Shown here piece after piece: positions 22,878-33,499 of a stretch of 64,000 nucleotides of DNA (the stretch's first letter is position 1; the number at the start of each line of letters is the position of its first letter). The notes below the pieces were generated by a model, which saw only the letters and a program-made list of their open reading frames with translations, did no database searches and was not told the origin of the DNA. The stretch is from the NCBI GenBank assembly GCA_900696495.1, contig CAADGI010000008.1:62001-126000 (forward strand), written 5' to 3'. The translations under genes were made by a program, and so were the position numbers. This DNA comes from an uncultured Alphaproteobacteria bacterium (lineage in GTDB: Bacteria; Pseudomonadota; Alphaproteobacteria; Micavibrionales; Micavibrionaceae).

Positions 22878-24194
22878 ATGCATTTTACAGACCTCGGTTT
22901 AAGCGAAAATATCCTCAAGGCTGTCGCCGAATGCGGCTATGACACCCCGACGCCCATCCAGGCGCAGGCCATTCCCATCATCCTCATGGGCCGCGATATT
23001 GTCGGCCTTGCGCAGACGGGCACGGGCAAGACGGCGGGCTTTACGCTGCCGATGATTGAAATCCTGCAGGGCGGGCGCGCGAAGGCGCGGATGCCGCGCT
23101 CGCTGATTTTATCGCCGACGCGCGAGCTGGCGGCGCAGATCGCCGAGAATTTCGACACGTATGGGAAATACGCGAAGCTGACGAAGGCGCTCTTGGTCGG
23201 CGGGACGTCGATGGACGAGCAGATCAAAAAACTCGATCGCGGCGTTGATGTCCTGATCGCGACGCCGGGCAGATTGCTGGATCTGTTCGAGCGCGGGAAA
23301 ATCCTGCTCAGCGATATTAAAATTCTTGTGATCGACGAGGCGGACCGGATGCTGGATATGGGTTTCATTCCCGATATCGAGAAAATCGTTTCACGCCTGT
23401 CGCCGATCCGGCAGACGCTACTGTTTTCGGCGACGATGCCGCCCGAAATCAGGAAACTGACGCAGAAATTCCAGAGCAGCCCCAAGGAAGTGTCGGTGGC
23501 GCCGACATCCTCGACATCGGAGCGCGTGACGCAATTCCTGGTGAATACGCATCCGAAAGATAAACTCAGCGTGCTGGATAAGCTCATCAGGAAAGAGGAA
23601 GTGAAGAACGCGTTCATTTTCTGCAACCGCAAGCGCGATATGGGCGGGGTTGTGCAATATCTGCAGCGTAAAGGTTATGCAGCCAAGGGCATCAACGGCG
23701 ACATGGAGCAGAGCGCCCGCACGAAGACGCTGGCGGAGTTTAAAGAAGGAAAAGTCACGATGCTGGTTTGCAGCGACGTGGCGGCGCGCGGGCTGGATGT
23801 TGATGATGTTTCGCACGTGTTCAACTACGACGTGCCGTTCAACGCCGAGGATTATGTTCACCGTATCGGCCGCACGGGCCGGGCGGGCAAAGAGGGCCGG
23901 GCGTGGATGCTGGCGTCCAGGGACGACCAGAAATATGTCGACGCGATTGAAAAGCTCATAAAGCAGAAAATCACGGTTGAAAATGTAGAGGCGGGCCGTG
24001 AGCAGGATTCCCGGTCGCCGCGCGAGGAGCGTCCACGTTCCGAAGGCCCTCGTGAAAACAGGCCCCAAAAACCCCAGCAGCGCGAAAATCGTCCGCAACA
24101 GGCCCGTCCGAGGGATAATGCGCCCGCCGACAAAGCGGTACAGGGATTCGGCGATGAAATGCCGGGTTTTTTCGGCGGACAAAATAAAAGATAG
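22878..24194 (+). CDS. rhlE: DEAD-box RNA helicase, RhlE-like
   Basis: A 438-residue ATP-dependent RNA helicase with all motifs: Q motif (GYDTPTPIQAQAIP), Walker A AQTGTGKTA, PTRELA, GG, TPGR, DEAD replaced by VIDEADRML, SAT, and the C-terminal domain with ARGLDVDDV and HRIGRTGRAG. The last 65 residues are a low-complexity Arg/Pro/Gln/Glu tail typical of RhlE-type proteins and likely RNA-binding. It probably acts in ribosome assembly or cold adaptation. The subfamily call is less sure than the family. Confidence 0.92.
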   Translation: MHFTDLGLSENILKAVAECGYDTPTPIQAQAIPIILMGRDIVGLAQTGTGKTAGFTLPMIEILQGGRAKARMPRSLILSPTRELAAQIAENFDTYGKYAKLTKALLVGGTSMDEQIKKLDRGVDVLIATPGRLLDLFERGKILLSDIKILVIDEADRMLDMGFIPDIEKIVSRLSPIRQTLLFSATMPPEIRKLTQKFQSSPKEVSVAPTSSTSERVTQFLVNTHPKDKLSVLDKLIRKEEVKNAFIFCNRKRDMGGVVQYLQRKGYAAKGINGDMEQSARTKTLAEFKEGKVTMLVCSDVAARGLDVDDVSHVFNYDVPFNAEDYVHRIGRTGRAGKEGRAWMLASRDDQKYVDAIEKLIKQKITVENVEAGREQDSRSPREERPRSEGPRENRPQKPQQRENRPQQARPRDNAPADKAVQGFGDEMPGFFGGQNKR

Positions 24195-24273
24195 AGGTTT
24201 AACTCCTCTTGACCCGCTCCCTGCCGGGAGGGCAAAATCACTAATATTTTCATTTATTTAAAAGCGTTTTCCT

Positions 24274-26664
24274 ATGCGCCGTTTCGTCTGTCTTTTTTTC
24301 CTCGCCGGGGCCGTGTTTTTCACGGCTGTTTTCCCGTCTTCGGCGCAGATGCTGACCGGCCCTTCCGATTCATCTTCTTCAGAGACAATGCAGGTCGCGG
24401 ATTCCGCCCGGTTGATGACCGGGCCGGAGCCTTATGTGCAGGGACCGTATGAGGGCGACCTGACCGAGATGCCGGTGGGCGAAACCGCGGCGGCGCAATC
24501 GGTCGAGGACAAGCCGGTTTCGAACGCGCCGGTCGACCTGCAGGCCGATACGATCGAGCATGACGAGAAATCGCAGACCGTGACGGCGTCGGGCGATGTG
24601 ATGCTGGTGCAGTCGGGCCGGATTTTTCGCGCCGACCGGATTGTTTATTTCCTGAGCGAGGACCGCGTGATCGCGAGCGGGCACGTGGTGCTGAACGAGG
24701 AAAGCGGTGACATCCATTATTCCGAAGAAGTCGAGTTGCATAACGAATTCAAGGATGGGTTTGTGCGCGGCCTGAAAACCTATCTCGCGGACGGGTCGCG
24801 TTTTACCGCAGCGGATGGCACGCGCACGGGCGGCGTCAAAACGGTGATGAATGATGCAACCTATACGCCCTGCGAGCCGTGCAAGGCGGAGCCGGAGAAG
24901 CCGCCGGTCTGGCAGATCCGGGCGTCGGAAGTCGAGCATGACAGCGAAGCGCACATGATCAGCTATACCAGCGCGCGGTTCGAGGCGTGGGGCATGCCGA
25001 TCGCCTATGTGCCGTATTTCTCGCACCCGGACGGCACGATCAAGCGCAAGAGCGGTTTCTTGGCGCCGACGGGCGGGTTCAAAAGCAATCTCGGCGCATT
25101 CGTGCGCGAGGATTATTACTGGAACATCGCGCAGGACAAGGATGCGACGATCGGGTTGATGGCGATGACCGAGGAAGCGCCGCTGATGGTGGCGCAGTAC
25201 CGGCAACGCTGGGATGCCGCGTCGCTGGAATTGAATGGCGGGATTACTTATTCGAGCCGCACGGAGAAAGTCGGCAACCGTGATGTCGATCTCGATGAAG
25301 AGGTGCGCGGCCATGTGCTGGGCGAAGCGCGCTGGGACATGAATGACAAATGGCGCTCGGGCGTGAATGTAAACTGGGCGTCGGACGACCAGTATATGCG
25401 CCAGTACGATTTTACCAATGAAGATGTACTGGAGAACGAGGTTTACGCCGAGAGATTTTCCGGGCGCGATTACGCGGTTGGCAGAATGTTGACGTTCCAG
25501 GATGTGCGGGTGCGCACCGAGCAGGAGGAGCAGCCGGAAGTCCTGCCCGAAATTATCACGAGTTTTGTCGGAGAGCCGGGCGGCGTGCCGGTGATCGGCG
25601 GGCGATGGAATGCGGGTGCATCGTTCCTCGGCCTTGTGCGCGGCGGCAGCGGGCAGGATATGAACCGGCTCAATCTCGAAGGAGGATGGCAGCGCAGGCT
25701 GGTTTCCGATTACGGGTTCCTGACGACGGTGGATGCGGGCCTGCGCGGGGATTTCTATTCGGTCACGGACCGCGATGTTGCGGTCGCCGGATCAAACCGC
25801 AGCGGCGATTCATTCGCGGCACAGTTTTTCCCGCAGGTGCATATGCAGACGAGCTATCCGATGGCGAGTCAGCATGAGAATTACCAGGTGACGCTGGAGC
25901 CGATCGTGGCGTTGACGATGGCGCCGAATATCGATGTGAATACAAAAATCCCGAACGAGGACAGCCGCGACGTCCAGATCGACGCCAGCAATATTTTCGA
26001 GCCGAACCGCTTCCCGGGACTGGACCGGGTCGAGGACCGCTCGCGCCTGACCTATGGCGTGCGCACGGGAATTTACGATTACGAAGGCAATCACGGTGAT
26101 GTTTTCCTGGGGCAGAGTTACCGCCTGAGTGAAAAGGACAATCCCTTTCCGGAAGGGTCGGGGCTGAATGAGCAGAATTCGGATTATGTCGGCCAGATTT
26201 CATCGACGTTTGATAACCGCTACACGCTGAATTACAGGTTCCAACTGAACAGCGAGGATCTTTCATCGGAGCGCCATGAGGTCGATTTCGGCACATGGCT
26301 GGGGCCGTTCTCGCTCAACACGCGTTACCTTTATGCCTCGGCGCTGGAAGATACCGACATCGATGAAAGCCGCGAGCAACTGCATAACGACATCGGCTAT
26401 TACTTGTCGCCTGAGTGGCGGGTCCGGGCCGGGGCCACGAACGATTTCGGCGAAAACCCGGGCCTGCGCCAGGCTTATGGGGGGTTGGATTATTTCCACC
26501 AGTGCTGGTCGTGGTCATTGCTCGGCGTGCGGAATTATACGGATGATTCCAGCGGTGACAGCGAGATGGAAATCTTATTCACGCTTGGCCTTAAAAACAT
26601 CGGCGGGTTTGTCGAATCCGGATACCGCGACCCGGATTTCGTACGCAAGGAAACCGTACGATGA
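24274..26664 (+). CDS. lptD: LPS-assembly protein LptD
   Basis: LptD is the outer-membrane barrel that inserts LPS at the cell surface with LptE. The 796-residue protein has a signal peptide (CLFFLAGAVFFTAVFPSSAQ), an OstA/LptA-like periplasmic domain (about 88-215: LQADTIEHDEKSQTVTASGDV) and a C-terminal barrel. Cysteines in YTPCEPCKAEP (about 200 and 203) and HQCWSW (about 743) suggest inter-domain disulfides like those that activate E. coli LptD, with one C-terminal Cys rather than two. The usual surA-pdxA-rsmA followers are missing; instead a coiled-coil membrane protein overlaps its end. Confidence 0.95.
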   Translation: MRRFVCLFFLAGAVFFTAVFPSSAQMLTGPSDSSSSETMQVADSARLMTGPEPYVQGPYEGDLTEMPVGETAAAQSVEDKPVSNAPVDLQADTIEHDEKSQTVTASGDVMLVQSGRIFRADRIVYFLSEDRVIASGHVVLNEESGDIHYSEEVELHNEFKDGFVRGLKTYLADGSRFTAADGTRTGGVKTVMNDATYTPCEPCKAEPEKPPVWQIRASEVEHDSEAHMISYTSARFEAWGMPIAYVPYFSHPDGTIKRKSGFLAPTGGFKSNLGAFVREDYYWNIAQDKDATIGLMAMTEEAPLMVAQYRQRWDAASLELNGGITYSSRTEKVGNRDVDLDEEVRGHVLGEARWDMNDKWRSGVNVNWASDDQYMRQYDFTNEDVLENEVYAERFSGRDYAVGRMLTFQDVRVRTEQEEQPEVLPEIITSFVGEPGGVPVIGGRWNAGASFLGLVRGGSGQDMNRLNLEGGWQRRLVSDYGFLTTVDAGLRGDFYSVTDRDVAVAGSNRSGDSFAAQFFPQVHMQTSYPMASQHENYQVTLEPIVALTMAPNIDVNTKIPNEDSRDVQIDASNIFEPNRFPGLDRVEDRSRLTYGVRTGIYDYEGNHGDVFLGQSYRLSEKDNPFPEGSGLNEQNSDYVGQISSTFDNRYTLNYRFQLNSEDLSSERHEVDFGTWLGPFSLNTRYLYASALEDTDIDESREQLHNDIGYYLSPEWRVRAGATNDFGENPGLRQAYGGLDYFHQCWSWSLLGVRNYTDDSSGDSEMEILFTLGLKNIGGFVESGYRDPDFVRKETVR

Positions 26665-27386
26665 GCATTTATTCATATGATCCCTATAACCGCTACCGCA
26701 AGCGTAGCATGCAGCGTTTCGCAGGATTTGCGGTTGTGCTGGTCTGCATGGTGGCGGGCGGGGCGCTCGGGTTTTTTCTCGGGCGGCAGCATGTTTTCCG
26801 TGATGAGATCGTGATGAGCTCGCAGGTCGATGCGCTGACGCTGGAAAAGCAGGAGGTGGAAAATACGGTGACGGAGCTGAAGGCGGAGGCGCTGACCGCG
26901 ACGACGCGTTACGAAGAGCTTCAGAAGACGGTTGCCGAAACGATGCCGGAGGGACCGGTGCAGGATTTGATCATGCTGGTGCACAGGCAAATTGCAGACG
27001 GGATGGACCCGGAGCGGCTGGCGTTTTTGATCCGCTCGGCGCGGCCGCCGCGCAATTGCACCGAGCCGGAGACGCAACGCTTCGTCGTGTCGACGCCCGC
27101 CTATAAGGGCCCGGAGAGTAAGGCGAGCATCGCGGAAGGCGGTATTGCCATCAAGGGGCACGGCGTTTCGGCACGTAATGCGAAGGGTGATCCCGAGGCG
27201 TGGTATGATCCGAGCAAGGCGGTGACGATGGATTTTATCCTTAAGGATGGGCGGGCCGAAAGCAAAAAGGGCGTGATGCCGATTCACCAGTCGCTGGTGA
27301 TCGGCGACAAGGAATACCGCTTCACGGTGACGGAAGGCGCGCGGTCCTTCGCGAAGGTCACGTTCGACAGTTGCGACTACCCTTAA
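26661..27386 (+). CDS. membrane-anchored coiled-coil protein of unknown function, coupled to lptD
   Basis: A 241-residue protein with a single N-terminal transmembrane helix (FAVVLVCMVAGGALGFFLG), a coiled coil (about 50-95) and a periplasmic C-terminal domain containing two cysteines (RNCTEPE, FDSCDYP) that may pair. It overlaps lptD by ATGA, which implies translational coupling. Position suggests an envelope role, perhaps helping LptD, but that is inference; no domain was recognised. Confidence 0.7.
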   Translation: MSIYSYDPYNRYRKRSMQRFAGFAVVLVCMVAGGALGFFLGRQHVFRDEIVMSSQVDALTLEKQEVENTVTELKAEALTATTRYEELQKTVAETMPEGPVQDLIMLVHRQIADGMDPERLAFLIRSARPPRNCTEPETQRFVVSTPAYKGPESKASIAEGGIAIKGHGVSARNAKGDPEAWYDPSKAVTMDFILKDGRAESKKGVMPIHQSLVIGDKEYRFTVTEGARSFAKVTFDSCDYP

Positions 27387-28490
27387 TTATTTTATGGAGA
27401 CTTCTTTGACCGGCGCATTTTGCATTGTGTTGAGGCGATATTTTATTTTTTCCGGTTCATAGGCAAAATCGGCCTTGAGGTCCTGTGTGTTGCGGATGAT
27501 CGTCATATCGGCGGCGGGCAGCGTGATTTTGGATTGTTCGCCCAAAAATGCTGAGAGAGCCGCGCCGTCGTCGGCGTGCAGGCTTCCATAGATCATTCCT
27601 GCGGCGCCTGCGTTTTTTTGATAGTTCAGCCCGAGTTCGATACCGTCAACGCCAATGGATTTTGCATCCGAGAAGGCTTTGATGCTGCCATCCTTGATTT
27701 CAAGGGTTGCGGATGCGTTTTGCCACGGCATTTCAAGAACTGTAAGTCCGCCGGCGCGGAGTTCTGCCATGATTTTGGAAGAGCCGGATTTATCGCGTGT
27801 GTAATTGAACCAGCCATGGCCGCGGCTGGCGCGGATGTGGGCTTCGGGCATTTCGAATTTTCCCTCGTCGATCTCGACGTCAATGTTCGAAAAATCATGG
27901 GCAAGAATGCCGCTGGCGCTTGCGGTGAAGCTCATGTATTTCTGCGCGCTCTTGAGGTGCGACTGGAATTCGAGTTTTTTATCGTTGAATGCGCCGTTAA
28001 AATCGAAATCAAGCGACAGGCCGCCGAAGCCCACTGTAAGGACGGAAATTTTTGATTTTTCCATGCGTATGTTTTGTGCCGGGATGACGGCAATGTGCTG
28101 GAAGTCATTCGGAATTTTCCAGCCTGAGAAAGTTGCAGGAAGGGATGCTCCTGGATCCCATTCGCCGATGAGGTTCAAATTTTTAAATGTCAGGGTATTC
28201 AAACGGCCCGTGAGTAAAATGGAGAGCGGGTTATAGCTGATATCGATGGTCTCGATAGTACTGATTTCGTCTTCGTCGAGCTTGATATCGTTATAAATAA
28301 CGTGTCCCCACTTCGATCGGGGTTCGGGAAGAAACGCGGCGTTGAGGCCGAGGATCCGGAGGCTGAGGCGCGCTTTTTGTGCGGCGACGTTCGGCGCCTG
28401 AATCGCGGCGATGCCGCAATAGAGCGCGGCAAGAAGAGTGATCAGGAGAATAAAGGCGAGAGATATTTTTTTTACGCTTTGGAATGTCAA
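27387..28490 (-). CDS. membrane-anchored AsmA/DUF2125-like protein
   Basis: A 367-residue protein with an N-terminal membrane anchor (LAFILLITLLAALYCGIAAI) and a long beta-rich periplasmic part with repeating strands such as LTFKNLNLIGEW, ISVLTVGFGGLSLDFDF and GLTVLEMPWQNASATLEIKDG. This resembles DUF2125/AsmA-type proteins of the alphaproteobacterial envelope. The start is TTG at 28490, which overlaps the parE stop in a TTGA arrangement, so translation may be coupled to parE. The family call is moderate. Confidence 0.65.
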   Translation of the reverse strand: MTFQSVKKISLAFILLITLLAALYCGIAAIQAPNVAAQKARLSLRILGLNAAFLPEPRSKWGHVIYNDIKLDEDEISTIETIDISYNPLSILLTGRLNTLTFKNLNLIGEWDPGASLPATFSGWKIPNDFQHIAVIPAQNIRMEKSKISVLTVGFGGLSLDFDFNGAFNDKKLEFQSHLKSAQKYMSFTASASGILAHDFSNIDVEIDEGKFEMPEAHIRASRGHGWFNYTRDKSGSSKIMAELRAGGLTVLEMPWQNASATLEIKDGSIKAFSDAKSIGVDGIELGLNYQKNAGAAGMIYGSLHADDGAALSAFLGEQSKITLPAADMTIIRNTQDLKADFAYEPEKIKYRLNTMQNAPVKEVSIK

Positions 28491-30499
28491 ACGTCGATGT
28501 CCTGGACGAATTGCGCATTTTCCTGGATGAACAGGAAGCGGGGTTCGGCGTTTTTGCCCATCAGGCGCTCGACGAGATCGTCGGTTTCGTTCTGGGCGCC
28601 GTTTTGTTCCTTGAGCTCGATGGCGATGCCGAGCGCGGTTTCGGCGTCGGGCAGGCTGACGCGGATGAGTTTGCGCGATTTCGGGTTCATCGTCGTTTCC
28701 TTGAGCTGCGCGGCGGGCATTTCGCCGAGGCCCTTAAAGCGGCTGATGTCGACTTTGGATTTACCTTTGAAGGTTGTTTTCAGGAGTTCGTCCTTGTGCG
28801 CGTCGTCGCGGGCATATTCACTGATCTGGCCGCTGGTGAGGCGGTAGAGCGGCGGCATGGCGAGATAGAGATGCCCGTTTTCGATGAGCGGTTTCATCTG
28901 CGTGTAGAAGAAGGTGATGAGCAGCGAGGCGATGTGCGCGCCGTCGACGTCGGCGTCGGTCATGATGATGATGCGTTCGTAGCGTAAATTTTCTAGCTTG
29001 AAATCCTTGCCGGCGTTGCTGCCCATGGCCTGGATCAGGTCCTGGATTTCCTGGTTGGCGCGGATTTTGTCGATGGTGGCGCTGACCACGTTCAGGATTT
29101 TACCGCGCAGGGGAAGGATGGCTTGGGTCTCGCGGTTGCGGCCCTGTTTGGCCGAGCCGCCCGCCGAGTCGCCCTCGACGATGAAAAGCTCGGTGCCTTC
29201 CGCCTCCTGGCGCGAGCAATCGGCCAGTTTGCCGGGCAGGCGGAGTTTGCGGGTGGCGCTTTTACGCGCCATGATTTTTTCATCTTTTTGACGGACGCGG
29301 AGTTCGGCGCGTTCGATCAGGGTCTCAAGCAAATTGGTACTGGAGTTCGGGTCGTTCGAAAGCCAGTGATCGAATAAATCCTTGAGCGCAGTGTCGACCC
29401 ATTTGGTGACCTCGGCGTTGGCGAGTTTTTCCTTGGTCTGGCCCTGGAAGAGGGGATTTTTGATGAAGACCGAAAGAATGACGGCGGCGCCGGACATGAT
29501 GTCATCCGCGGTCACGACGGAGGCTTTTTTCGTGTTCGTCATATCGGCGTAGGCGCGTAAGCCACGCGAAAGCGCCGCGCGCAGGCCCTGTTCATGCGTG
29601 CCGCCGTGAATGGTCGGGATCGTGTTGCAGTAGGAATGTGAAAAGCCTTCGCCGTCCTGCGGCCATGTTACCGCGAATTCGACGCGTCCGCCTTTGTCAG
29701 GCAGGTCGGCTTTGCCGGTGAAATGGGCGGCGGTCAGCGTTTTGCGGTCATGTAGTGAAGTGATGAGGAAATCTTTGAGGCCGCCGGGGAAATGGAATTT
29801 ATCCTCGGTGGGTGTCTTGCCTTCGCCGATCAGGCTTTCGGCACAGCGCCAGCGGATTTCAACGCCGGAATAAAGGTAAGCCTTGGAGCGGGCCATCTGG
29901 TAGAGCCAGCTCGGTTTGAAATGCGCCCGGGCGCCGAAAATTTCCGCGTCGGGGTGGAAGGTGACGCTGGTGCCGCGCTTGTTTTTTGCGCCCGCGCTTT
30001 CTTTCAGTTTTGAAGTCGGTTTACCGCGTGAATAAGTCTGGGTATAGAGCTTGCCGTTACGGGCGACCTCGACCGTCATGAAATCCGAAAGGGCGTTGAC
30101 GACGGAGATACCGACGCCGTGCAGGCCGCCGGAGGTTTCGTAATTGTCGGTCGAGAATTTACCGCCGGAGTGCAGCGTGGTCATGATGACTTCCAGTGCC
30201 GACTTCCCGGGATATTTCGGGTGTTCGTCGATAGGGATGCCGCGGCCGTTGTCGCTGATGGTTACCGAATAATCCTCTTTCAGTTCGATCTCGATCCAGT
30301 CGGCGTGGCCGGCGACGGCTTCGTCCATGGAGTTGTCGAGGATTTCGCCGACGAGATGATGCAAGGCGCGCTCATCGGTGCCGCCGATATACATGCCGGG
30401 ACGGTGCCGGACGGGTTCAAGGCCTTCGAGCACCTGGATGTCGGCGGCGTCGTAGGAATTTTTCTTCTTCGTTTTCGATGAGTTCAAAAGATCAGCCAT
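28487..30499 (-). CDS. parE: DNA topoisomerase IV subunit B
   Basis: ParE is the ATPase subunit of the decatenating topoisomerase IV. The 670-residue protein has the GHKL ATPase ([45 protein letters not shown]), the transducer domain, and the TOPRIM domain from about residue 440 ([23 protein letters not shown]-like motif, [10 protein letters not shown]). The [10 protein letters not shown] motif near residue 45 favours ParE over GyrB, as do its length and the lack of the GyrB insert. The parC partner is not in the window. Confidence 0.94.
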   Translation of the reverse strand: MADLLNSSKTKKKNSYDAADIQVLEGLEPVRHRPGMYIGGTDERALHHLVGEILDNSMDEAVAGHADWIEIELKEDYSVTISDNGRGIPIDEHPKYPGKSALEVIMTTLHSGGKFSTDNYETSGGLHGVGISVVNALSDFMTVEVARNGKLYTQTYSRGKPTSKLKESAGAKNKRGTSVTFHPDAEIFGARAHFKPSWLYQMARSKAYLYSGVEIRWRCAESLIGEGKTPTEDKFHFPGGLKDFLITSLHDRKTLTAAHFTGKADLPDKGGRVEFAVTWPQDGEGFSHSYCNTIPTIHGGTHEQGLRAALSRGLRAYADMTNTKKASVVTADDIMSGAAVILSVFIKNPLFQGQTKEKLANAEVTKWVDTALKDLFDHWLSNDPNSSTNLLETLIERAELRVRQKDEKIMARKSATRKLRLPGKLADCSRQEAEGTELFIVEGDSAGGSAKQGRNRETQAILPLRGKILNVVSATIDKIRANQEIQDLIQAMGSNAGKDFKLENLRYERIIIMTDADVDGAHIASLLITFFYTQMKPLIENGHLYLAMPPLYRLTSGQISEYARDDAHKDELLKTTFKGKSKVDISRFKGLGEMPAAQLKETTMNPKSRKLIRVSLPDAETALGIAIELKEQNGAQNETDDLVERLMGKNAEPRFLFIQENAQFVQDIDV

Positions 30500-30646
30500 G
30501 CTCCTGAATTATCGTTATCAGCCCCGGAAATCAAATAATTTCATAAAAAAGCCCCCGTTTTAGAAAAACTCCAAACAGGGCCGAATATCCGCTACAATAG
30601 AGAAGGGAATGTCTTTCCGTGTCGTAATACATAATAAGGGGTTTTG

Positions 30647-31837
30647 ATGAAGCGCTTTCTTGGGCGGTATAGCCTTAAATTCCTGGTCGCAGGGGCGGTA
30701 GTGGCAGGGTTTGTCCTGCCCTCGACCATTGCCCCCGCGCAGCAGCTTCTCAAGAGTTATGCGCAGGCCTTGCCGGAGATCGCCCCGATGCCGGACAAGG
30801 AGTTCAACGACAAGACTGTTCTTTATGAAGATGTGCCGGCTGGCGACGAGGCATTGTCGTACAGATTCAGGCTGCCCAGTGACTGGAAACGGCCGGAAGA
30901 TTCGGCGCTGACCAGCTACCAGATCAGCAACAAGATTCTCGGCGAAATCGTTCGTTATTACGGGCCGCCGGTGATTGACAAGCGCAGTTATTTCACGCTG
31001 CAGGCCATCAACCTGGAATACCAGCTCTCGGCGCAGCAATGGCTTTTGCAATATCTGCTCTCGAACGGGTTTACGATCCAGGGCATTAGAGAGCATAACT
31101 TCAAGCGCGCCGAAGCGCTTTACGTGAAAGTCATAGAAAGTACGACCTACGTTATTCGCGCGGTCGCGCAGATGAATGGCAGGCGCGTCGTCATGGCGCA
31201 GTATTTCATGCCCGCCGATAACTGGGAGGCCGAGAAACAGATGCAGGCCCAGGTCATGAAGACGTTCGAGTTGACTTACCCGATCACGGAGTCAGTCGAG
31301 GAAATGACCAAGTACCACTTCCTTGATATTGCCGAATTCCAGTACCCGGTTTCGTGGGAATTCAGGGCGGCGCCGATGAAGGGCGCGGACCGGATGAATT
31401 TTGAACTGTTGAATATTCAGTCCGAGGAGAAGATCGACTGGAAGAATTACAAGACGCTGGACGGGCGGATACAGGTCGATATCGTTTCCTATGATTCCGC
31501 CGATTCCGTGCCGGGTGAAATCGATAACCTCAAACGCGGCCTGGCCAAGATAAATCTGGCGGTCGGCGACAAGTTTGAAACTTTCGATGATTTCAAATTC
31601 AGCAATGAGTTGAATGCGGGCGCGGTCGATGTTTACAAGGCGGTCGATAACCAGAACAGCCTGTTGAACTACGAATATTGGATCGTGCCGCTTGAGGCGG
31701 GTGATTACTATTATTTCGTCAGCCTGATCACGCCGTCGCGCGACGATGATTTCTTTATCTGGGCGAGAAACACGCAGGCCTATGCGCTTATCCTCAGCCT
31801 GATCCGCCCGCTGGATGAAGGCCTGATCTACAGGTAA
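30647..31837 (+). CDS. exported protein of unknown function
   Basis: A 396-residue protein; ATG 30647 is preferred over TTG 30644 because ATAAGGGG (30634-30641) is well spaced. The signal peptide (LKFLVAGAVVAGFVLPSTIAPAQ) is followed by two related-looking halves, each beginning with a strand-rich segment about a 'FRLPSDWKRPED' or 'FQYPVSWEFRAAPM' motif and a LNIQSEEK or Tyr-rich section. The layout suggests a duplicated periplasmic domain. It converges on glnA, with adjoining stop codons. No family was recognised. Confidence 0.7.
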   Translation: MKRFLGRYSLKFLVAGAVVAGFVLPSTIAPAQQLLKSYAQALPEIAPMPDKEFNDKTVLYEDVPAGDEALSYRFRLPSDWKRPEDSALTSYQISNKILGEIVRYYGPPVIDKRSYFTLQAINLEYQLSAQQWLLQYLLSNGFTIQGIREHNFKRAEALYVKVIESTTYVIRAVAQMNGRRVVMAQYFMPADNWEAEKQMQAQVMKTFELTYPITESVEEMTKYHFLDIAEFQYPVSWEFRAAPMKGADRMNFELLNIQSEEKIDWKNYKTLDGRIQVDIVSYDSADSVPGEIDNLKRGLAKINLAVGDKFETFDDFKFSNELNAGAVDVYKAVDNQNSLLNYEYWIVPLEAGDYYYFVSLITPSRDDDFFIWARNTQAYALILSLIRPLDEGLIYR

Positions 31838-33268
31838 TCAGGACGAATAGTACATTTTATATTCGATGGGGTGGACCATCGTTTCGTAAGTCTCCACCTC
31901 TTCCATTTTCATCCTGATATAAGCCTCGATAAAATCCGCGGTGAAGACGTCGCCTTTCACCAGGAACTTGTAATCCGTACTGAGCGCAACGAGCGCTTCG
32001 CGCAGGGAGCCGCAGACGGTCGGGATTTTTTTCAGTTCATGTTGGGGCAGGGCATAGAGGTTTTTATCAATCGCCTCGCCGGGATGGATTTTGTTTTCAA
32101 TGCCGTCGAGACCGGCCATCAGCATTGCCGAGAAAGCGAGATAAGGATTGGCGAGCGGGTCGGGAAAGCGAATCTCGACGCGGCGCGCGTTCGGCGAATT
32201 GACCTGCGGAATACGGCACGAGGCCGAGCGGTTGCGCGCGGAATAAGCGAGCAGGACGGGGGCTTCGTAGCCGGACACAAGGCGCTTGTAGCTGTTGGTG
32301 GTCGGGTTGGTGAAAGCGTTCAGTGCGCGGGCGTGCCGGATGATGCCGCCGATGTAATAGAGGGCGGTGTCGGAAAGGCCTGCGTATCCTTCGCCCGCGA
32401 ACAGCGCCTTGCCGGTTTTCCAGAGCGACTGGTGGCAATGCATGCCGGAGCCATTGTCGCCGAAAATGGGCTTGGGCATGAAGGTCGCGGTTTTGCCGTA
32501 GCTGTTCGCGACGTTATGCACGACATGTTTGTAGATTTGCATGTTGTCGGCGCAGTCGAGCAGGGTGGAATAGAGGATGCCGATTTCGCACTGGCTCGGC
32601 GCGACCTCGTGGTGATGTTTTTCGACGGCGAGGCCCATGCTCTGCATGACCGTGACCATTTCGCCGCGGATGTCGGAAAGGCTGTCGACCGGCGCTTCGG
32701 GGAAATAGCCGCCCTTGATGCGCGGGCGGTGGCCGGAATTGCCGGTTTCGTAATTGCGTGCGGAATTATACGGGCCTTCGCTGCTGTCGACTTCAAAACC
32801 CACGCGGTTCATGGAGACGTCGAATTTGACGTCCTCGAAAATGAAAAATTCAGCCTCGGGGCCGAAATAGGCGGTGTCGGCATGGCCGGATTGTTTCAGA
32901 TATTCCTCGGCGGCGCGGGCGATGGAGCGGGGGTCGCGGTTATAGGGTTTGCCGGTGGCGGGGTCGTAAACGTCGCAGAAGATTTTGATGGTCTTCTGGG
33001 CGGCGAAGGGGTCGACGCAGACCTTGTTGATGTCGGGCCTGACGATCATGTCGGATTCATGGATTTCCTTCCATCCGGCGATAGAGGAGCCATCGAAAAA
33101 CAGGCCGTTTTTAATGGTGTCGGCGCTAAAAACGCTATGATGTTCGGCAGAGTGGTGCCATTTGCCCCGCATATCGGTGAAATTCAGCTCGATGAACTCT
33201 ATTTCATTATCGGCGATGAATTTAATGAGGTCGCTATCTTTCTTGAATTTCAGGACGTTGGCTGGCAC
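31838..33268 (-). CDS. glnA: type I glutamine synthetase
   Basis: Glutamine synthetase joins ammonia to glutamate using ATP. The 476-residue GSI enzyme shows the DGSSIAGW motif, the ATP-binding KPIFGDNGSGMHCHQSLW and the adenylylation region NLYALPQ with the target Tyr, so GlnE control is likely. The start codon is GTG at 33268 with ACGGAG upstream. Unusually for an alphaproteobacterium, no glnB precedes it; tRNA-His lies there on the other strand. An antisense open frame across the gene is a GC-codon artefact. Confidence 0.95.
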   Translation of the reverse strand: MPANVLKFKKDSDLIKFIADNEIEFIELNFTDMRGKWHHSAEHHSVFSADTIKNGLFFDGSSIAGWKEIHESDMIVRPDINKVCVDPFAAQKTIKIFCDVYDPATGKPYNRDPRSIARAAEEYLKQSGHADTAYFGPEAEFFIFEDVKFDVSMNRVGFEVDSSEGPYNSARNYETGNSGHRPRIKGGYFPEAPVDSLSDIRGEMVTVMQSMGLAVEKHHHEVAPSQCEIGILYSTLLDCADNMQIYKHVVHNVANSYGKTATFMPKPIFGDNGSGMHCHQSLWKTGKALFAGEGYAGLSDTALYYIGGIIRHARALNAFTNPTTNSYKRLVSGYEAPVLLAYSARNRSASCRIPQVNSPNARRVEIRFPDPLANPYLAFSAMLMAGLDGIENKIHPGEAIDKNLYALPQHELKKIPTVCGSLREALVALSTDYKFLVKGDVFTADFIEAYIRMKMEEVETYETMVHPIEYKMYYSS

Positions 33269-33362
33269 GTTTGACGCTCCGTGGAGGCATTAAATACTTG
33301 ACCAGAGCTAGCATAAACCTATAGACAAAGGCAATTCAGAAGTGCGCCGTGTCCGGTGCTGT

Positions 33363-33439
33363 GGCGGCCGTAGCTCAGTTGGTAGAGCACTCGGTTGTGG
33401 TCCGAGTTGTCGCGGGTTCAAGCCCCGTCGGTCGCCCCA
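33363..33439 (+). tRNA. tRNA-His (GTG)
   Basis: G-1 at 33363 pairs with C73 at 33436, the tRNA-His identity feature. Acceptor GCGGCCG/CGGTCGC, anticodon loop with GTG, T arm GCGGG-TTCAAGC-CCCGT and encoded CCA. No tail duplication follows. Confidence 0.96.
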
Positions 33440-33499
33440 TTTTCCTCTATTAAACCTTGCACTTCCCCCTTTACTCGGCTAACACATTGCAAGCTAAAC

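Noticed and set aside
31871-33274. 467-codon open frame antisense to glnA
   Set aside because: Its reading is a low-complexity Gly/Ala/Val/Asp pattern caused by codon bias of the highly conserved glnA; no domain or ribosome site.
33269-33362. Sigma54 promoter upstream of glnA
   Set aside because: A TGGTCA...TGC pair is present but the GG-to-GC spacing is 13 rather than 10 bases, so it does not fit.
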